64,000 nt of DNA. Source: Methanomicrobiales archaeon (GTDB lineage Archaea > Halobacteriota > Methanomicrobia > Methanomicrobiales > Methanospirillaceae). Positions 16,055 through 23,855 of the stretch are shown in pieces (the stretch's first letter is position 1; every line of letters begins with the position of its first letter). The notes beneath the pieces were generated by a model. That model was given only the letters and a program-made list of their open reading frames with translations, was not told the origin of the DNA and searched no databases. Location of the stretch: contig JANYKQ010000047.1 in NCBI GenBank assembly GCA_025358115.1, positions 1-64,000 on the forward strand. Direction: 5' to 3'. A program made the position numbers and the translations under genes.

Positions 16055-16734
16055 GTGGCCTCCTGGAGATCCAAGGGAGAAATATTCTTCAGATTTTTTC
16101 CGGAAGCCATGAGTCGTTTTATCAGTACCGGGGCATGTGTCCAGTCGTGAAGGGCACCGGGCAGCTCGCCGCGTTCTATCAACATGCCCTGTTGTATCTC
16201 CCAGAGGTAATCCACACGGGGAAAAGTGGTCTGCTCGTGGGTGAACAGCACCGTAATTCCGCTTGTCCTTTGGGAGATGAGTCCACAGATCCGTTCTTTT
16301 TCCCGGGCGTCCAGAGAACTGAATGGCTCATCGAGCAGGAGAAGATCGTAATTTTTTGCCAGTACGCAGGCAAGATGCAGGCGTTTTAATTCACCGCGGC
16401 TCAACATGAGCGGCGCACGATCCTGCTTTTCCATGAGATTCAGTTCGGAAAGTACCGGTACTGGGTCCAGTCCCCAAGACCTGCATTCCTCAGCAACGGT
16501 AGAACCGGTCACATGATATTCGGGAAACTGCAGGGAGATCATGCTCGACCTGATGCCCTCCCTCCCAATCGTACCGTGTGAAGGTGACAACAGTCCGGCC
16601 AGCATCTGGGCAAGGGTTGATTTTCCGCTTCCGACATTCCCGCTCACCAGATGAATCCCTTCACCAAAAGCGCCCTCAGCCTCCAGTGACCAGTCTCCCC
16701 GGAAGGCGCGTGCTCCATTGAGCTGCAGCCTCAT
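16042..16734 (-). CDS. ECF transporter ATPase, second subunit
   Basis: An ABC ATPase of about 230 residues with Walker A SGNVGSGKST, Walker B LLLLDEP and an ABC signature written LSRGE instead of LSGGE. It should pair with the neighbouring ATPase (16731-17402) as the heterodimeric motor of the biotin ECF transporter. ATG at 16732-16734 overlaps the upstream stop as ATGA; the GTG 15 bases earlier is less likely. It overlaps ecfT at its 3' end. The altered signature suggests that the two composite ATP sites are not equivalent. Confidence 0.85.
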   Translation of the reverse strand: MRLQLNGARAFRGDWSLEAEGAFGEGIHLVSGNVGSGKSTLAQMLAGLLSPSHGTIGREGIRSSMISLQFPEYHVTGSTVAEECRSWGLDPVPVLSELNLMEKQDRAPLMLSRGELKRLHLACVLAKNYDLLLLDEPFSSLDAREKERICGLISQRTSGITVLFTHEQTTFPRVDYLWEIQQGMLIERGELPGALHDWTHAPVLIKRLMASGKNLKNISPLDLQEATCRT

Positions 16735-17402
16735 ATCCTGCACCGCCACGACATTGGATAGAACGGGGTTTGAACAAGGGATGCAAAGACCCGGGCAGGA
16801 TTTCCGCTGAGTGTAACCTTGCCATCTTCCATGACCAGGAGAAGATCCCCTCGCGAAGCAGTCTCCATCTGCTGGGTGCAGCGAATTACATACGGTACTC
16901 CAGATGTTCGTATCAGTTCTTCGATCTGGAGGCAGCGGGTCTCATCGAGATGGGAGTCATATTCATCCAGCACCAGGATCTTCGGGTGCTGGACCAGGGC
17001 GGATGCGAGTGCTACAAGGACTTTTTCCCCGCCGGAAAGTTCTTTTATCGTTCGGTCGAGGAGATGCGTGATATTCATCTGACGGGCAATTGTTTTTACG
17101 GCACGATCCGTCTCATCGCAGGGAACATGGGAAAAACGAAGGGCAGACGCGATCTCGTCGGACACCCGGGAAAAAAGAATATTTTTATCCGGAAACTCGT
17201 TTACCCAGCCAACATCTGTCTCCCTCGGCGTTTTGCCATCGATATGGATCATGCCGTTTTCTGGCACGGCAATACCCGAGCAGAGCCGGAGCAATGTTGT
17301 CTTGCCACTCCCGTTTGGGCCAATTACGGAGGTTATCCCGGGCGGTATTGTCAGGGAATCGATCCGGATCATCCGGTAACTGAGCCCGGCCAGTTCAATC
17401 AT
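16731..17402 (-). CDS. bioM: ECF transporter ATPase, first subunit
   Basis: An ABC ATPase of 223 residues: Walker A GPNGSGKTT near residue 28, canonical signature LSGGE, and Walker B ILVLDEYDSHLD. The usual Walker B Glu is followed by Tyr instead of Pro. It begins with ATG overlapping the bioY stop by four bases. With the second ATPase, EcfT and BioY it forms a complete four-component biotin importer. The bioM symbol is used by analogy with BioMNY systems. Confidence 0.87.
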   Translation of the reverse strand: MIELAGLSYRMIRIDSLTIPPGITSVIGPNGSGKTTLLRLCSGIAVPENGMIHIDGKTPRETDVGWVNEFPDKNILFSRVSDEIASALRFSHVPCDETDRAVKTIARQMNITHLLDRTIKELSGGEKVLVALASALVQHPKILVLDEYDSHLDETRCLQIEELIRTSGVPYVIRCTQQMETASRGDLLLVMEDGKVTLSGNPARVFASLVQTPFYPMSWRCRI

Positions 17403-17908
17403 GGAAGTCTCTTTGCAATCAGGTATGCTGCAGACGCCTTCGCCACATCTCCCAGGATGAACGGGAGCATTCCTATTGCCAGAGCAGCAGCGATACCCAT
17501 CCCGGTCGAATACAGGAGCCAGCTGATCCCGAAGGCATAGATGATCAAGGTTGCAAGTGCCAGTCCAATGACGTGGACACGTTCACCTTTTGCCTCATAT
17601 GCCAGTCCAACGATAAGTGCAGCCGGTATAAACCCGATCAGGTATCCCCCGGTTGGACCCAGCAGGATCCCGATTCCCGCAATCCCGTTGTGAAAGACCG
17701 GCAGTCCCAGCGCGCCCAGCACGATATACAGCGTGACCGGGATCACTGCATACCTGCGCATGACTGCCCCGGCGAGCAGAACAAAAAGTGTCTGGAGTGT
17801 CAGCGGCACCGGAAAGAATGGTACCGATACCCAGCTTCCAAGGGTAATAAGCGCGATAAATGCTGCAGAATACGCAATAGTTCTGGATCGGTTCAGGTCC
17901 CCAAACAT
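17399..17908 (-). CDS. bioY: Biotin ECF transporter substrate-binding subunit
   Basis: A six-helix membrane protein of about 169 residues. The BioY-typical segment ILLGPTGGYLIGF is present, along with conserved FFPVPLTLQTLFVLLAG near the N-terminus. BioY binds biotin on the outer face with high affinity. ATG at 17906-17908 is chosen; an in-frame TTG six bases earlier lies inside the operator palindrome. The perfect inverted repeat at 17909-17938 touches this start codon, so BirA binding would block expression of the whole transporter operon. Confidence 0.93.
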   Translation of the reverse strand: MFGDLNRSRTIAYSAAFIALITLGSWVSVPFFPVPLTLQTLFVLLAGAVMRRYAVIPVTLYIVLGALGLPVFHNGIAGIGILLGPTGGYLIGFIPAALIVGLAYEAKGERVHVIGLALATLIIYAFGISWLLYSTGMGIAAALAIGMLPFILGDVAKASAAYLIAKRLP

Positions 17909-17938
17909 CGTCAACCTGAAAAAATTTAGTGGTTGACG
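17909..17938. promoter_or_regulatory. Predicted BirA operator (perfect palindrome)
   Basis: CGTCAACC and GGTTGACG form a perfect 8-bp inverted repeat separated by exactly 14 bp of A/T-rich DNA. Biotin operators in bacteria and archaea are dyads with a 14-16 bp spacer and AACC...GGTT inner ends, which is seen here. It lies in the short birA-bioY gap. A T-rich TATA-like stretch just upstream (about 17940-17950, read on minus) would place the transcription start inside the palindrome. The adjacent BirA has the N-terminal HTH needed to bind it. Confidence 0.78.
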
Positions 17939-17959
17939 ATAAAAAAATACCGCTTTTAA

Positions 17960-18940
17960 TTACTGCTGATAACAGTCTCCCGCTATCACCCGTTCGAGCC
18001 TGCCATTCTCTTTTCGTATGATCAGGGCACCGAACGCATCGATATCCACGGCTTCTCCCTCAAATGTATTCTTGAGCGTACGGATCTGCACATGGTTTTC
18101 GAGCGTGCATGACAGGCTCTTCCACTCCTGCAATATTGTATCATACTCTCCTTCTTCTAAGAGCAGGTACCGGCTCTCGAACTCCTTTAGGATCCGGGCA
18201 AGGAATGCAGCCCGGTCCACTTCATGGCCAACTTCTGCACTGATCGATGTAATGAGCTTCTGGAGTTCGGGCGTGAAATTACTGAGAGGAACATTTACGT
18301 TCACACCGATTCCCAGCAGGCAATAATGGACCTTGTCTGCTTCTGCGGCAAGCTCCAGGAGAAGCCCGGCAACCTTTTTGTTGCCAATGAAAATATCATT
18401 GGGCCATTTGATCAGGGCACCGAGCTCGAATTCCTTTCGCATTGCCTTGGCTATGGCAATCGACCCTGCCATCGTGATCATAAAAACGTGATCTACCGGA
18501 ACGGCCGGCTTGAGAATGATGGTGATCCAGATTCCCCCGCCCGGTGAGATCCAGGCCCTTCCCATCCTTCCTACCGCCCCGCTCTGTTCTTCAGCAATGA
18601 TCACGGTTCCGTCCAGTTTGTCCACATCCCCCTCCTGGCAGAGCTGTTTGCCGATCGCGTTTGTGGAAGGGGTTTTCTCCAGGTAGCGCAGTTTTTTACC
18701 AATAAACTGGGTCCGGAGATTTTTGTGAATCTCGTACGGGAGGAGTTTTTCGCTCGCCCGGGTGAGCTGGTACCCCTCTTTCTGTGAGGATGAGATGGTA
18801 TACCCCATCAGGCGGAGCTCTTTGATCTGCTTCCATACCGCAGACCGGGTGACCCCCAGTTCGTTACTGATCGCCTCTCCGGATATCGGGGCTGCAGCCC
18901 GTTCCAGTATCTCAAGTACCCTGAATGCCGAATCCGTCAT
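17960..18940 (-). CDS. birA: Biotin-protein ligase / biotin operon repressor
   Basis: It activates biotin as biotinyl-AMP and transfers it to the PycB lysine. An N-terminal winged helix (about 1-60, with ELGVTRSAVWKQIKEL) marks a bifunctional repressor-ligase. The catalytic domain has the adenylate loop in the form GAVGRMGRAW and the substrate motif KWPNDI. A C-terminal SH3-like domain ends the protein. ATG at 18938-18940 is favoured over upstream in-frame starts because the HTH begins there and GGTGA precedes it. It sits 45 bp upstream of the bioY ORF with the operator between, and follows the DUF2111 gene by 5 bp. Confidence 0.93.
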   Translation of the reverse strand: MTDSAFRVLEILERAAAPISGEAISNELGVTRSAVWKQIKELRLMGYTISSSQKEGYQLTRASEKLLPYEIHKNLRTQFIGKKLRYLEKTPSTNAIGKQLCQEGDVDKLDGTVIIAEEQSGAVGRMGRAWISPGGGIWITIILKPAVPVDHVFMITMAGSIAIAKAMRKEFELGALIKWPNDIFIGNKKVAGLLLELAAEADKVHYCLLGIGVNVNVPLSNFTPELQKLITSISAEVGHEVDRAAFLARILKEFESRYLLLEEGEYDTILQEWKSLSCTLENHVQIRTLKNTFEGEAVDIDAFGALIIRKENGRLERVIAGDCYQQ

Positions 18941-18945
18941 GCATT

Positions 18946-19368
18946 TCACCGTCTGGAGCCACTTTGTTCCGAGGGAAGCGGGCAGGGATTCTTGCCACAT
19001 ACCTCTTTTATTATCGCAGACTGGTTTTCCATGAGTGTTGCAAGATCAAAAATGCCGGTGATATCCACCACACCAATTGCACCGATTGCATTCCCTTCAT
19101 TATCCCGGATGGGAGTGACGGTCACGGGAACATTCTTGTACGCCCCGCTGGAAGGAGTAATTTTTATTGTGCGGTTTGTTGCGATCGCTTCCATGAGGAC
19201 CGGGCCGTTGTAGTGGCGGTCGATGACCCTGCCGTCTTCAACCCGGATTCCATCTTTTTCAAGCGATTTTGCCGTAACGGGAAGACGGTGAATCAGTTCG
19301 TGGACGGCAATTACAATGGGTTCAAGATCGCCGGATTCTGCGCTGCAGGATAACGTGTAGCGGTGCAT
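18946..19368 (-). CDS. DUF2111 family protein
   Basis: About 140 residues, matching the methanogen-typical DUF2111 family (recognised from memory). The core reads TP.SGAYKNVPVTVTPI followed by AIGVVDITGIFDL, a PAS/GAF-like ligand-domain pattern. A Cys-rich tail (CGKNPCPL) precedes the stop. ATG at 19366-19368 has GGAG a few bases upstream. The gene ends 5 bp before birA, so the two are probably co-transcribed; a link to biotin is suggested only by position. The biochemical function is not known. Confidence 0.75.
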   Translation of the reverse strand: MHRYTLSCSAESGDLEPIVIAVHELIHRLPVTAKSLEKDGIRVEDGRVIDRHYNGPVLMEAIATNRTIKITPSSGAYKNVPVTVTPIRDNEGNAIGAIGVVDITGIFDLATLMENQSAIIKEVCGKNPCPLPSEQSGSRR

Positions 19369-19478
19369 AAAGACTCCTCTTATAACTCTGGTCATTCTCT
19401 ATCTAGATGAATATTGTGTATAGGAAAAGGTTCCCGGGAAAAACTTCGCCAAAAGGAACCGATAAAAAACCTGTATTA

Positions 19479-20054
19479 CTAAAAAAATGTCGGTAATCCA
19501 GCAGAACAAAATTCGGTTAAAAATTTTCTGGAGGGATATTCATGCACACTGGTGACCACGATTCTTCCCTTTCCCACCTGCTTTTCAATGATAACATCCG
19601 AGTCTTCGGCCCTGCCGACACCGCATCCCTCGTGGGATATGAATGAGCCGTCGCATTCTATGCACAGGGGATCATAGTCCTCGATCATGGTTCCCGCATC
19701 AGAGGAAGGAATACAGTCAATCCTTCGCGGGTGGCAGTCATGCCGGTAGGTTACCGCGAAGGGAAGCCAGTCGTACCCATCCGGTTTTTCCGTGGCTGCT
19801 CCATAAACCAGCAGGTTCCCACCCTTCTCAACGAATTTTTCTATCCGTGGTGATGAGGCCCTGAGGGCCGGCAGGAGGTTGGAATAGAGGGGATTTGCAA
19901 AACCCGTCGGGATGATCAGGCAGTTAAACGTCTGGCGGTAGAACGGGGCTGCCAGCATGTGAGGCGTGACGAGTTCACAGGTGATTCCGCAATCTTCTAT
20001 GAAGCGGTTGAAATGCTGGGCTGTTCCCCAGACAAACCCGGCCCGGCAACTCAT
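19479..20054 (-). CDS. Glutamine-amidotransferase-like protein coupled to rtcB
   Basis: 191 residues. The middle (CLIIPTGFANPLYSNLLPAL, then FVEKGGNLLVYG) has the strand-turn pattern of class I amidotransferase-like or BPL-N-like folds. No convincing nucleophilic Cys elbow with a His/Glu pair is seen, so catalysis is doubtful. Its ATG overlaps the rtcB stop by four bases, so it is translationally coupled to the RNA ligase. Several Cys and His lie in the C-terminal half (CIECDG, HEGCGVG). Not assigned to a known function. Confidence 0.6.
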   Translation of the reverse strand: MSCRAGFVWGTAQHFNRFIEDCGITCELVTPHMLAAPFYRQTFNCLIIPTGFANPLYSNLLPALRASSPRIEKFVEKGGNLLVYGAATEKPDGYDWLPFAVTYRHDCHPRRIDCIPSSDAGTMIEDYDPLCIECDGSFISHEGCGVGRAEDSDVIIEKQVGKGRIVVTSVHEYPSRKFLTEFCSAGLPTFF

Positions 20055-21484
20055 CCCTTGATCACTCCCAACGGCGAGAGGCGCGCCACGAGCCGGGAGA
20101 TTCCTGCCTCGTGCACCACGTTCACCACTTCATCGCTGGATTTGTACACTTCCGGGGCTTCATCAGCGATCGCATTCTCGCTGTGGGCCCGTACGATAAT
20201 ACCCGCTTTTAAGAGATTTGCCGTGATCTCTTTTCCGCTCAGGCTCTTCTTTGCCTGTGTGCGGCTCATGATACGCCCTGCCCCGTGACAGGTACTGCCG
20301 AACGTCTTTTCCATGGCAATCTTCGTTCCGCGCAGTACGAAGGATGATGTACCCATACTGCCGGGAATGATGACCGGCTGGCCGATCTTTTTCAGATCCG
20401 GGGGAAGTTCATCGCTATCCGGGCCAAAAGCCCGGGTTGCACCTTTGCGGTGCACGCAAACGTTCATGCGCTTTCCGTCGACATTATGCTCTTCGATCTT
20501 TGCCACATTGTGCGCCACATCATAGACCAGCGGCATAGAATCGTAGTCTATCCGGAACATCTTTGCAAGGACTTGTCGTACAGTATGGGTGATGAGCTGC
20601 CGGTTTGCCCATGCATAATTGGCTGAAGCGGCCATTGCACCAAAATAGTCCTTACCTTCCATGGACGTGATGGGTGCGCAGGCGAGTTGCCGGTCCGGAA
20701 TGGTGATATGATATTTTTTTGTGGCACTTTCGAGAAGTTTGAGGTGATCGGTGCAAACCTGGTGGCCGAGCCCCCGGGACCCGCAGTGAATCATGCAACA
20801 GATCTGGCCCAGCTGCAGCCCAAATGCCCTGGCTGCCTCAGGATCGAAGATCTCACTCACAACCTGCATTTCGAGGAAATGGTTGCCGGATCCCAGGGTC
20901 CCTCCCTGCGGGACACCCCGCTGTTTTGCTTTTGCCGACACTGCGTGGCAGTCCGCCTGTTTCATGTACCCGCCATCCTCGCACCGGATGAGATCGCGTT
21001 TGACGCCATACCCGGCATCCACCGCCCAGCTTGCCCCTTTGTTCATCATCCGTTCAAGATCCGGAGGAGAAATCCTGAGTGTGCTCTTACCCCCGACCCC
21101 GGTGGGTACTGCCCTGAAGAGTTCCTCGATCAGGTCACGACGCCCGGAAATATCTTTCTGTGCAAGTGGTGTGGTGAGCAGCCGGACCCCGCAGTTGATA
21201 TCAAAGCCAACACCCCCGGGAGATATTACCCCCTCATCGAGTGAGAATGCCGCAACGCCTCCAATGGGAAACCCGTAGCCCCAGTGGATATCCGGCATGG
21301 CAAGGGAATGCCGGATGATGCCGGGCAGGGTGGCGACGTTTGCCAGCTGTTCGATTGCGCCGGATTCCAGGCTGCTTCCCAATGATTCCGAGAGGAAAAA
21401 TTTTCCCGGAACTCTCATACCCGGGACATACCCTACCGGTACTTCCCATTCATTCACCCCGGTCTGTCGCACACCTTCAATCAT
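20051..21484 (-). CDS. rtcB: RNA-splicing ligase RtcB
   Basis: RtcB joins 2',3'-cyclic phosphate and 5'-OH RNA ends, sealing tRNA exons after intron removal. The metal-binding Cys is in GVGFDINCG, further ligands are in HCGSRGLGH, and the GMP-accepting histidine is in CHGAGRIMSR. At 477 residues the gene has no intein, unlike several archaeal homologues. The archease gene lies just upstream in the same direction (gap about 85 bp), and a tRNA-Met with an intron is encoded at 11962-12073. It requires GTP and Mn2+ in studied homologues. Confidence 0.96.
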   Translation of the reverse strand: MIEGVRQTGVNEWEVPVGYVPGMRVPGKFFLSESLGSSLESGAIEQLANVATLPGIIRHSLAMPDIHWGYGFPIGGVAAFSLDEGVISPGGVGFDINCGVRLLTTPLAQKDISGRRDLIEELFRAVPTGVGGKSTLRISPPDLERMMNKGASWAVDAGYGVKRDLIRCEDGGYMKQADCHAVSAKAKQRGVPQGGTLGSGNHFLEMQVVSEIFDPEAARAFGLQLGQICCMIHCGSRGLGHQVCTDHLKLLESATKKYHITIPDRQLACAPITSMEGKDYFGAMAASANYAWANRQLITHTVRQVLAKMFRIDYDSMPLVYDVAHNVAKIEEHNVDGKRMNVCVHRKGATRAFGPDSDELPPDLKKIGQPVIIPGSMGTSSFVLRGTKIAMEKTFGSTCHGAGRIMSRTQAKKSLSGKEITANLLKAGIIVRAHSENAIADEAPEVYKSSDEVVNVVHEAGISRLVARLSPLGVIKG

Positions 21485-21570
21485 CGGTCTTCCTCATCCT
21501 TTTGAATTATTGATGTAATGATCAAACCTATGATCTTTGTATGGTCTAATCCCATTTTTTTAGACCCTCC

Positions 21571-21978
21571 TTATACATCAAATAAGATATCCAGCATATA
21601 TCCGTTCGCATTCTTCCGGATTACGAGCCCGGAATAGGAGATCCCTTTCACTTCTGTTCCTGAAGAATGCCGGACCGGATCAAATGATTCTCCATAAAGA
21701 ATCGCGGTCAGGTGCAGGTCTTTGATCGTGATCTCAGTCCGCGAAAAGACCAGGCCCTCAACTTCTGCGATAAAAAGCACTTCAGAGAGGAAGTCGCAGA
21801 TGAGGGTTTCAATATTGTCGGCCTTAAGCTGGATCTCTTTTATCGTCCCCTCTTTGCGGTCGTTTCCATATACAACCTGCATCAGCGCAAGGAATGCATC
21901 GGTAAAAAGTGCTTCGAGTGTCGGAGCATGGGCACGGATTTTTACATCAGCCGTGTGGGAGATCTCTTCAAAACTCAT
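21571..21978 (-). CDS. Archease (RtcB activator)
   Basis: 135 residues of the archease family, which speeds guanylylation and turnover of RtcB. The opening EEISHTADVKIRAHAPTLE contains the conserved His and Asp, and the C-terminal strand ends in DILFDV with the metal-binding acidic residue. The start codon overlaps the stop of the preceding gene (TGATG), and rtcB follows downstream, so function and context agree. Confidence 0.93.
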   Translation of the reverse strand: MSFEEISHTADVKIRAHAPTLEALFTDAFLALMQVVYGNDRKEGTIKEIQLKADNIETLICDFLSEVLFIAEVEGLVFSRTEITIKDLHLTAILYGESFDPVRHSSGTEVKGISYSGLVIRKNANGYMLDILFDV

Positions 21979-22265
21979 CAGCGGTCGTGCCTGATCAGAT
22001 CGTTATCGTCAAAGAACGGGATCATCTCCATGTGGATACTGTGCAGGAATCTGGCCTGGTGAATGGAGACATAGATGGTATGGTCGCCGGCTTTAAGGAG
22101 AAGGTCGGATTTTTTCGGAGGCTTTACCTGTACGGGAAGAAGTATGGGCCCTCCGCAGGAGGTGCTGATACGAAAATCACAGTTCCGCTTGTTGATAAAA
22201 TCAATTACTTCAGGAAGAACAATGACCTCGCTTAAACCAGCACGGTCATAGGAATCAGAATGCAT
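21978..22265 (-). CDS. Conserved small protein upstream of archease, function unknown
   Basis: 95 residues without a recognised domain. A central RISTSCGGPILLPVQVKPP segment looks like a compact beta-rich fold with one Cys. Coding is supported by the one-base TGATG coupling to archease and by a clean start near 22265. It may be a methanogen-specific protein; position in an RNA-ligation operon is the only functional hint. Confidence 0.6.
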   Translation of the reverse strand: MHSDSYDRAGLSEVIVLPEVIDFINKRNCDFRISTSCGGPILLPVQVKPPKKSDLLLKAGDHTIYVSIHQARFLHSIHMEMIPFFDDNDLIRHDR

Positions 22266-22318
22266 GATGCTGTTATAGTTGGAAGGCTGGGATAAAAACG
22301 GTTATGGATCAGGGTAAA

Positions 22319-22630
22319 TCAGCAGACGCCGACGATCCGAATCACTACATCGAAGTATTTTTCCTTGAGTTCGTAACTGTTCACTCCATCAGCATTTCGT
22401 GTGGCATGGAGTATACCTATCCGGGAAGAAATGATACCAACCATGGATGCAATGGCGTGAAATGTTACGACAAACTGCTTTTGCAGTTCTGCCACAATTT
22501 CTGCAATGGTTATTGATTTTGTCTTTACAAAGAGCCTGAGTACTTCGCGCCGGATTCCTGTCCTGTCCCGGGAGAGGTAGGATTGCAGGCGTCCTTCAAT
22601 GACTCTCTTGATCTCTGAAGGAGATCTCAT
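22319..22630 (-). CDS. DUF2551 winged-helix-like protein
   Basis: 103 residues resembling the methanogen DUF2551 family. The sequence begins MRSPSEIKRVIEGRL, then IRREVLRLFVKTKSITIAEI and an AIASMVGIISSRIGIL recognition-like helix, consistent with a winged-helix DNA-binding fold. The target is unknown. It is the first gene of a minus-strand run that includes the small unknown gene, archease and rtcB, with about 50 bp to the next start. Confidence 0.72.
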   Translation of the reverse strand: MRSPSEIKRVIEGRLQSYLSRDRTGIRREVLRLFVKTKSITIAEIVAELQKQFVVTFHAIASMVGIISSRIGILHATRNADGVNSYELKEKYFDVVIRIVGVC

Positions 22631-23000
22631 ACTTTTAGTGTCAAAGGTCTAGGTATATATAATTATTGATTTGATGCGTTTTAAAATCCCAGAACGGAAA
22701 TCCAACGATTTTTAAAAGGAACAATTTTTTTCTGCGAAACTGGTTTTTTGGTGTTATTTTCTGTAGCTTCCTTTGTAAGGTTTCCGGGGCAGGAAAAAAT
22801 TAATAATAATTTCTCCCTTCACAGCAGCATTATCCGCACTCATAATTTCGCTTCGTGAGTTTTTTTACACAACTGTTTTTGGTTTTAGTATTTTTTTATG
22901 AATTTTTCTCATGCACTTTCTCTCAACTGCCGCAATGATTAGTCTCGAAATAACGGCGCTCTGATAACTATTTAATCATACATTAACAGATGAATATGAC
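22631..23000. other. Intergenic promoter region between DUF2551 gene and secF
   Basis: A divergent, A/T-rich spacer with no gene seen. TATATAATTATTGATT near 22655-22670 could serve as the TATA box for the minus-strand gene; CTATTTAATCATACATTA near 22965-22985 is a candidate for secF. Confidence 0.4.
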
Positions 23001-23855
23001 ATGGGATTAATTAACTATAATATAGAGCGATATTCACCAAAACAGCTGGTGTTCATCCCTCTCGTTCTTTTGGCAATTTCCCTTATAATACTCAGCTTCA
23101 ATATGGTGAACATCGGAATGCCAATGACACCCGGTATGGAGTTTGTTGGCGGATATTCATATTCTGTTATGACTTCCCAGACTGATGACCAGATACGATC
23201 TGTCTTTTCCGATTATCCGCTGGTGAGTATTAAGGAAGGTATCAAAGGTAAGCTGTTGCAGTTTGGCCCGATGGATCAGGCAAAGCTGGATTCCCTCCAG
23301 ATCACTGTGGAAAAAAACTTTCCGGAACACGAATCCATGGCCTCCATTGATCCAACCTTCGGAAAGAGCAATCAATCAATGGCAGTTCTCGCCCTCATCC
23401 TCTCATTTATCGGGATGTCCATTGTGGTTTTCATTTCCTTCAGGACCTTTATTCCTTCATGCGCTGTGGTCCTTTCAGCATTTGCTGATATGGCCATGAC
23501 CGCTGCGGCAATGAGTGTTCTTGGTCTTACGCTTACCCTTGGAACAACCGCTGCGCTCCTGATGCTTATCGGGTACTCCGTTGACAGTGACATCCTGCTG
23601 ACAACCCGGGTACTCAAACGGCAGGGAAAGCTTAATGAGAAACTTGAGGGCGCCTTCAGGACCGGAATTATCATGACTTCAACAACATTTGCTGCAGCGG
23701 TGGCCATGTTTGTTGTCTCGTGGTTGGGGGGTGTCGAGATTCTGTGGGAGATCTCCGCTGTGCTTCTCATCGGTCTCGTGGCTGATGTACTGAATACCTG
23801 GCTTACCAATGTCGGTATCTTGAAGTGGTACGTCCTGAAAGGAGGCAGCAAATGA
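23001..23855 (+). CDS. secF: Protein-export membrane protein SecF
   Basis: A six-helix RND-like accessory subunit of the Sec translocon, 284 residues. The first periplasmic-type motif appears as GMEFVGGYSY, and the C-terminal membrane half has GYSVDSDILL, the conserved charged segment of helix 4. The stop overlaps the secD ATG by four bases. The secF-before-secD order is typical of archaea and opposite to bacteria. SecDF assists late steps of protein export. Confidence 0.94.
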   Translation: MGLINYNIERYSPKQLVFIPLVLLAISLIILSFNMVNIGMPMTPGMEFVGGYSYSVMTSQTDDQIRSVFSDYPLVSIKEGIKGKLLQFGPMDQAKLDSLQITVEKNFPEHESMASIDPTFGKSNQSMAVLALILSFIGMSIVVFISFRTFIPSCAVVLSAFADMAMTAAAMSVLGLTLTLGTTAALLMLIGYSVDSDILLTTRVLKRQGKLNEKLEGAFRTGIIMTSTTFAAAVAMFVVSWLGGVEILWEISAVLLIGLVADVLNTWLTNVGILKWYVLKGGSK

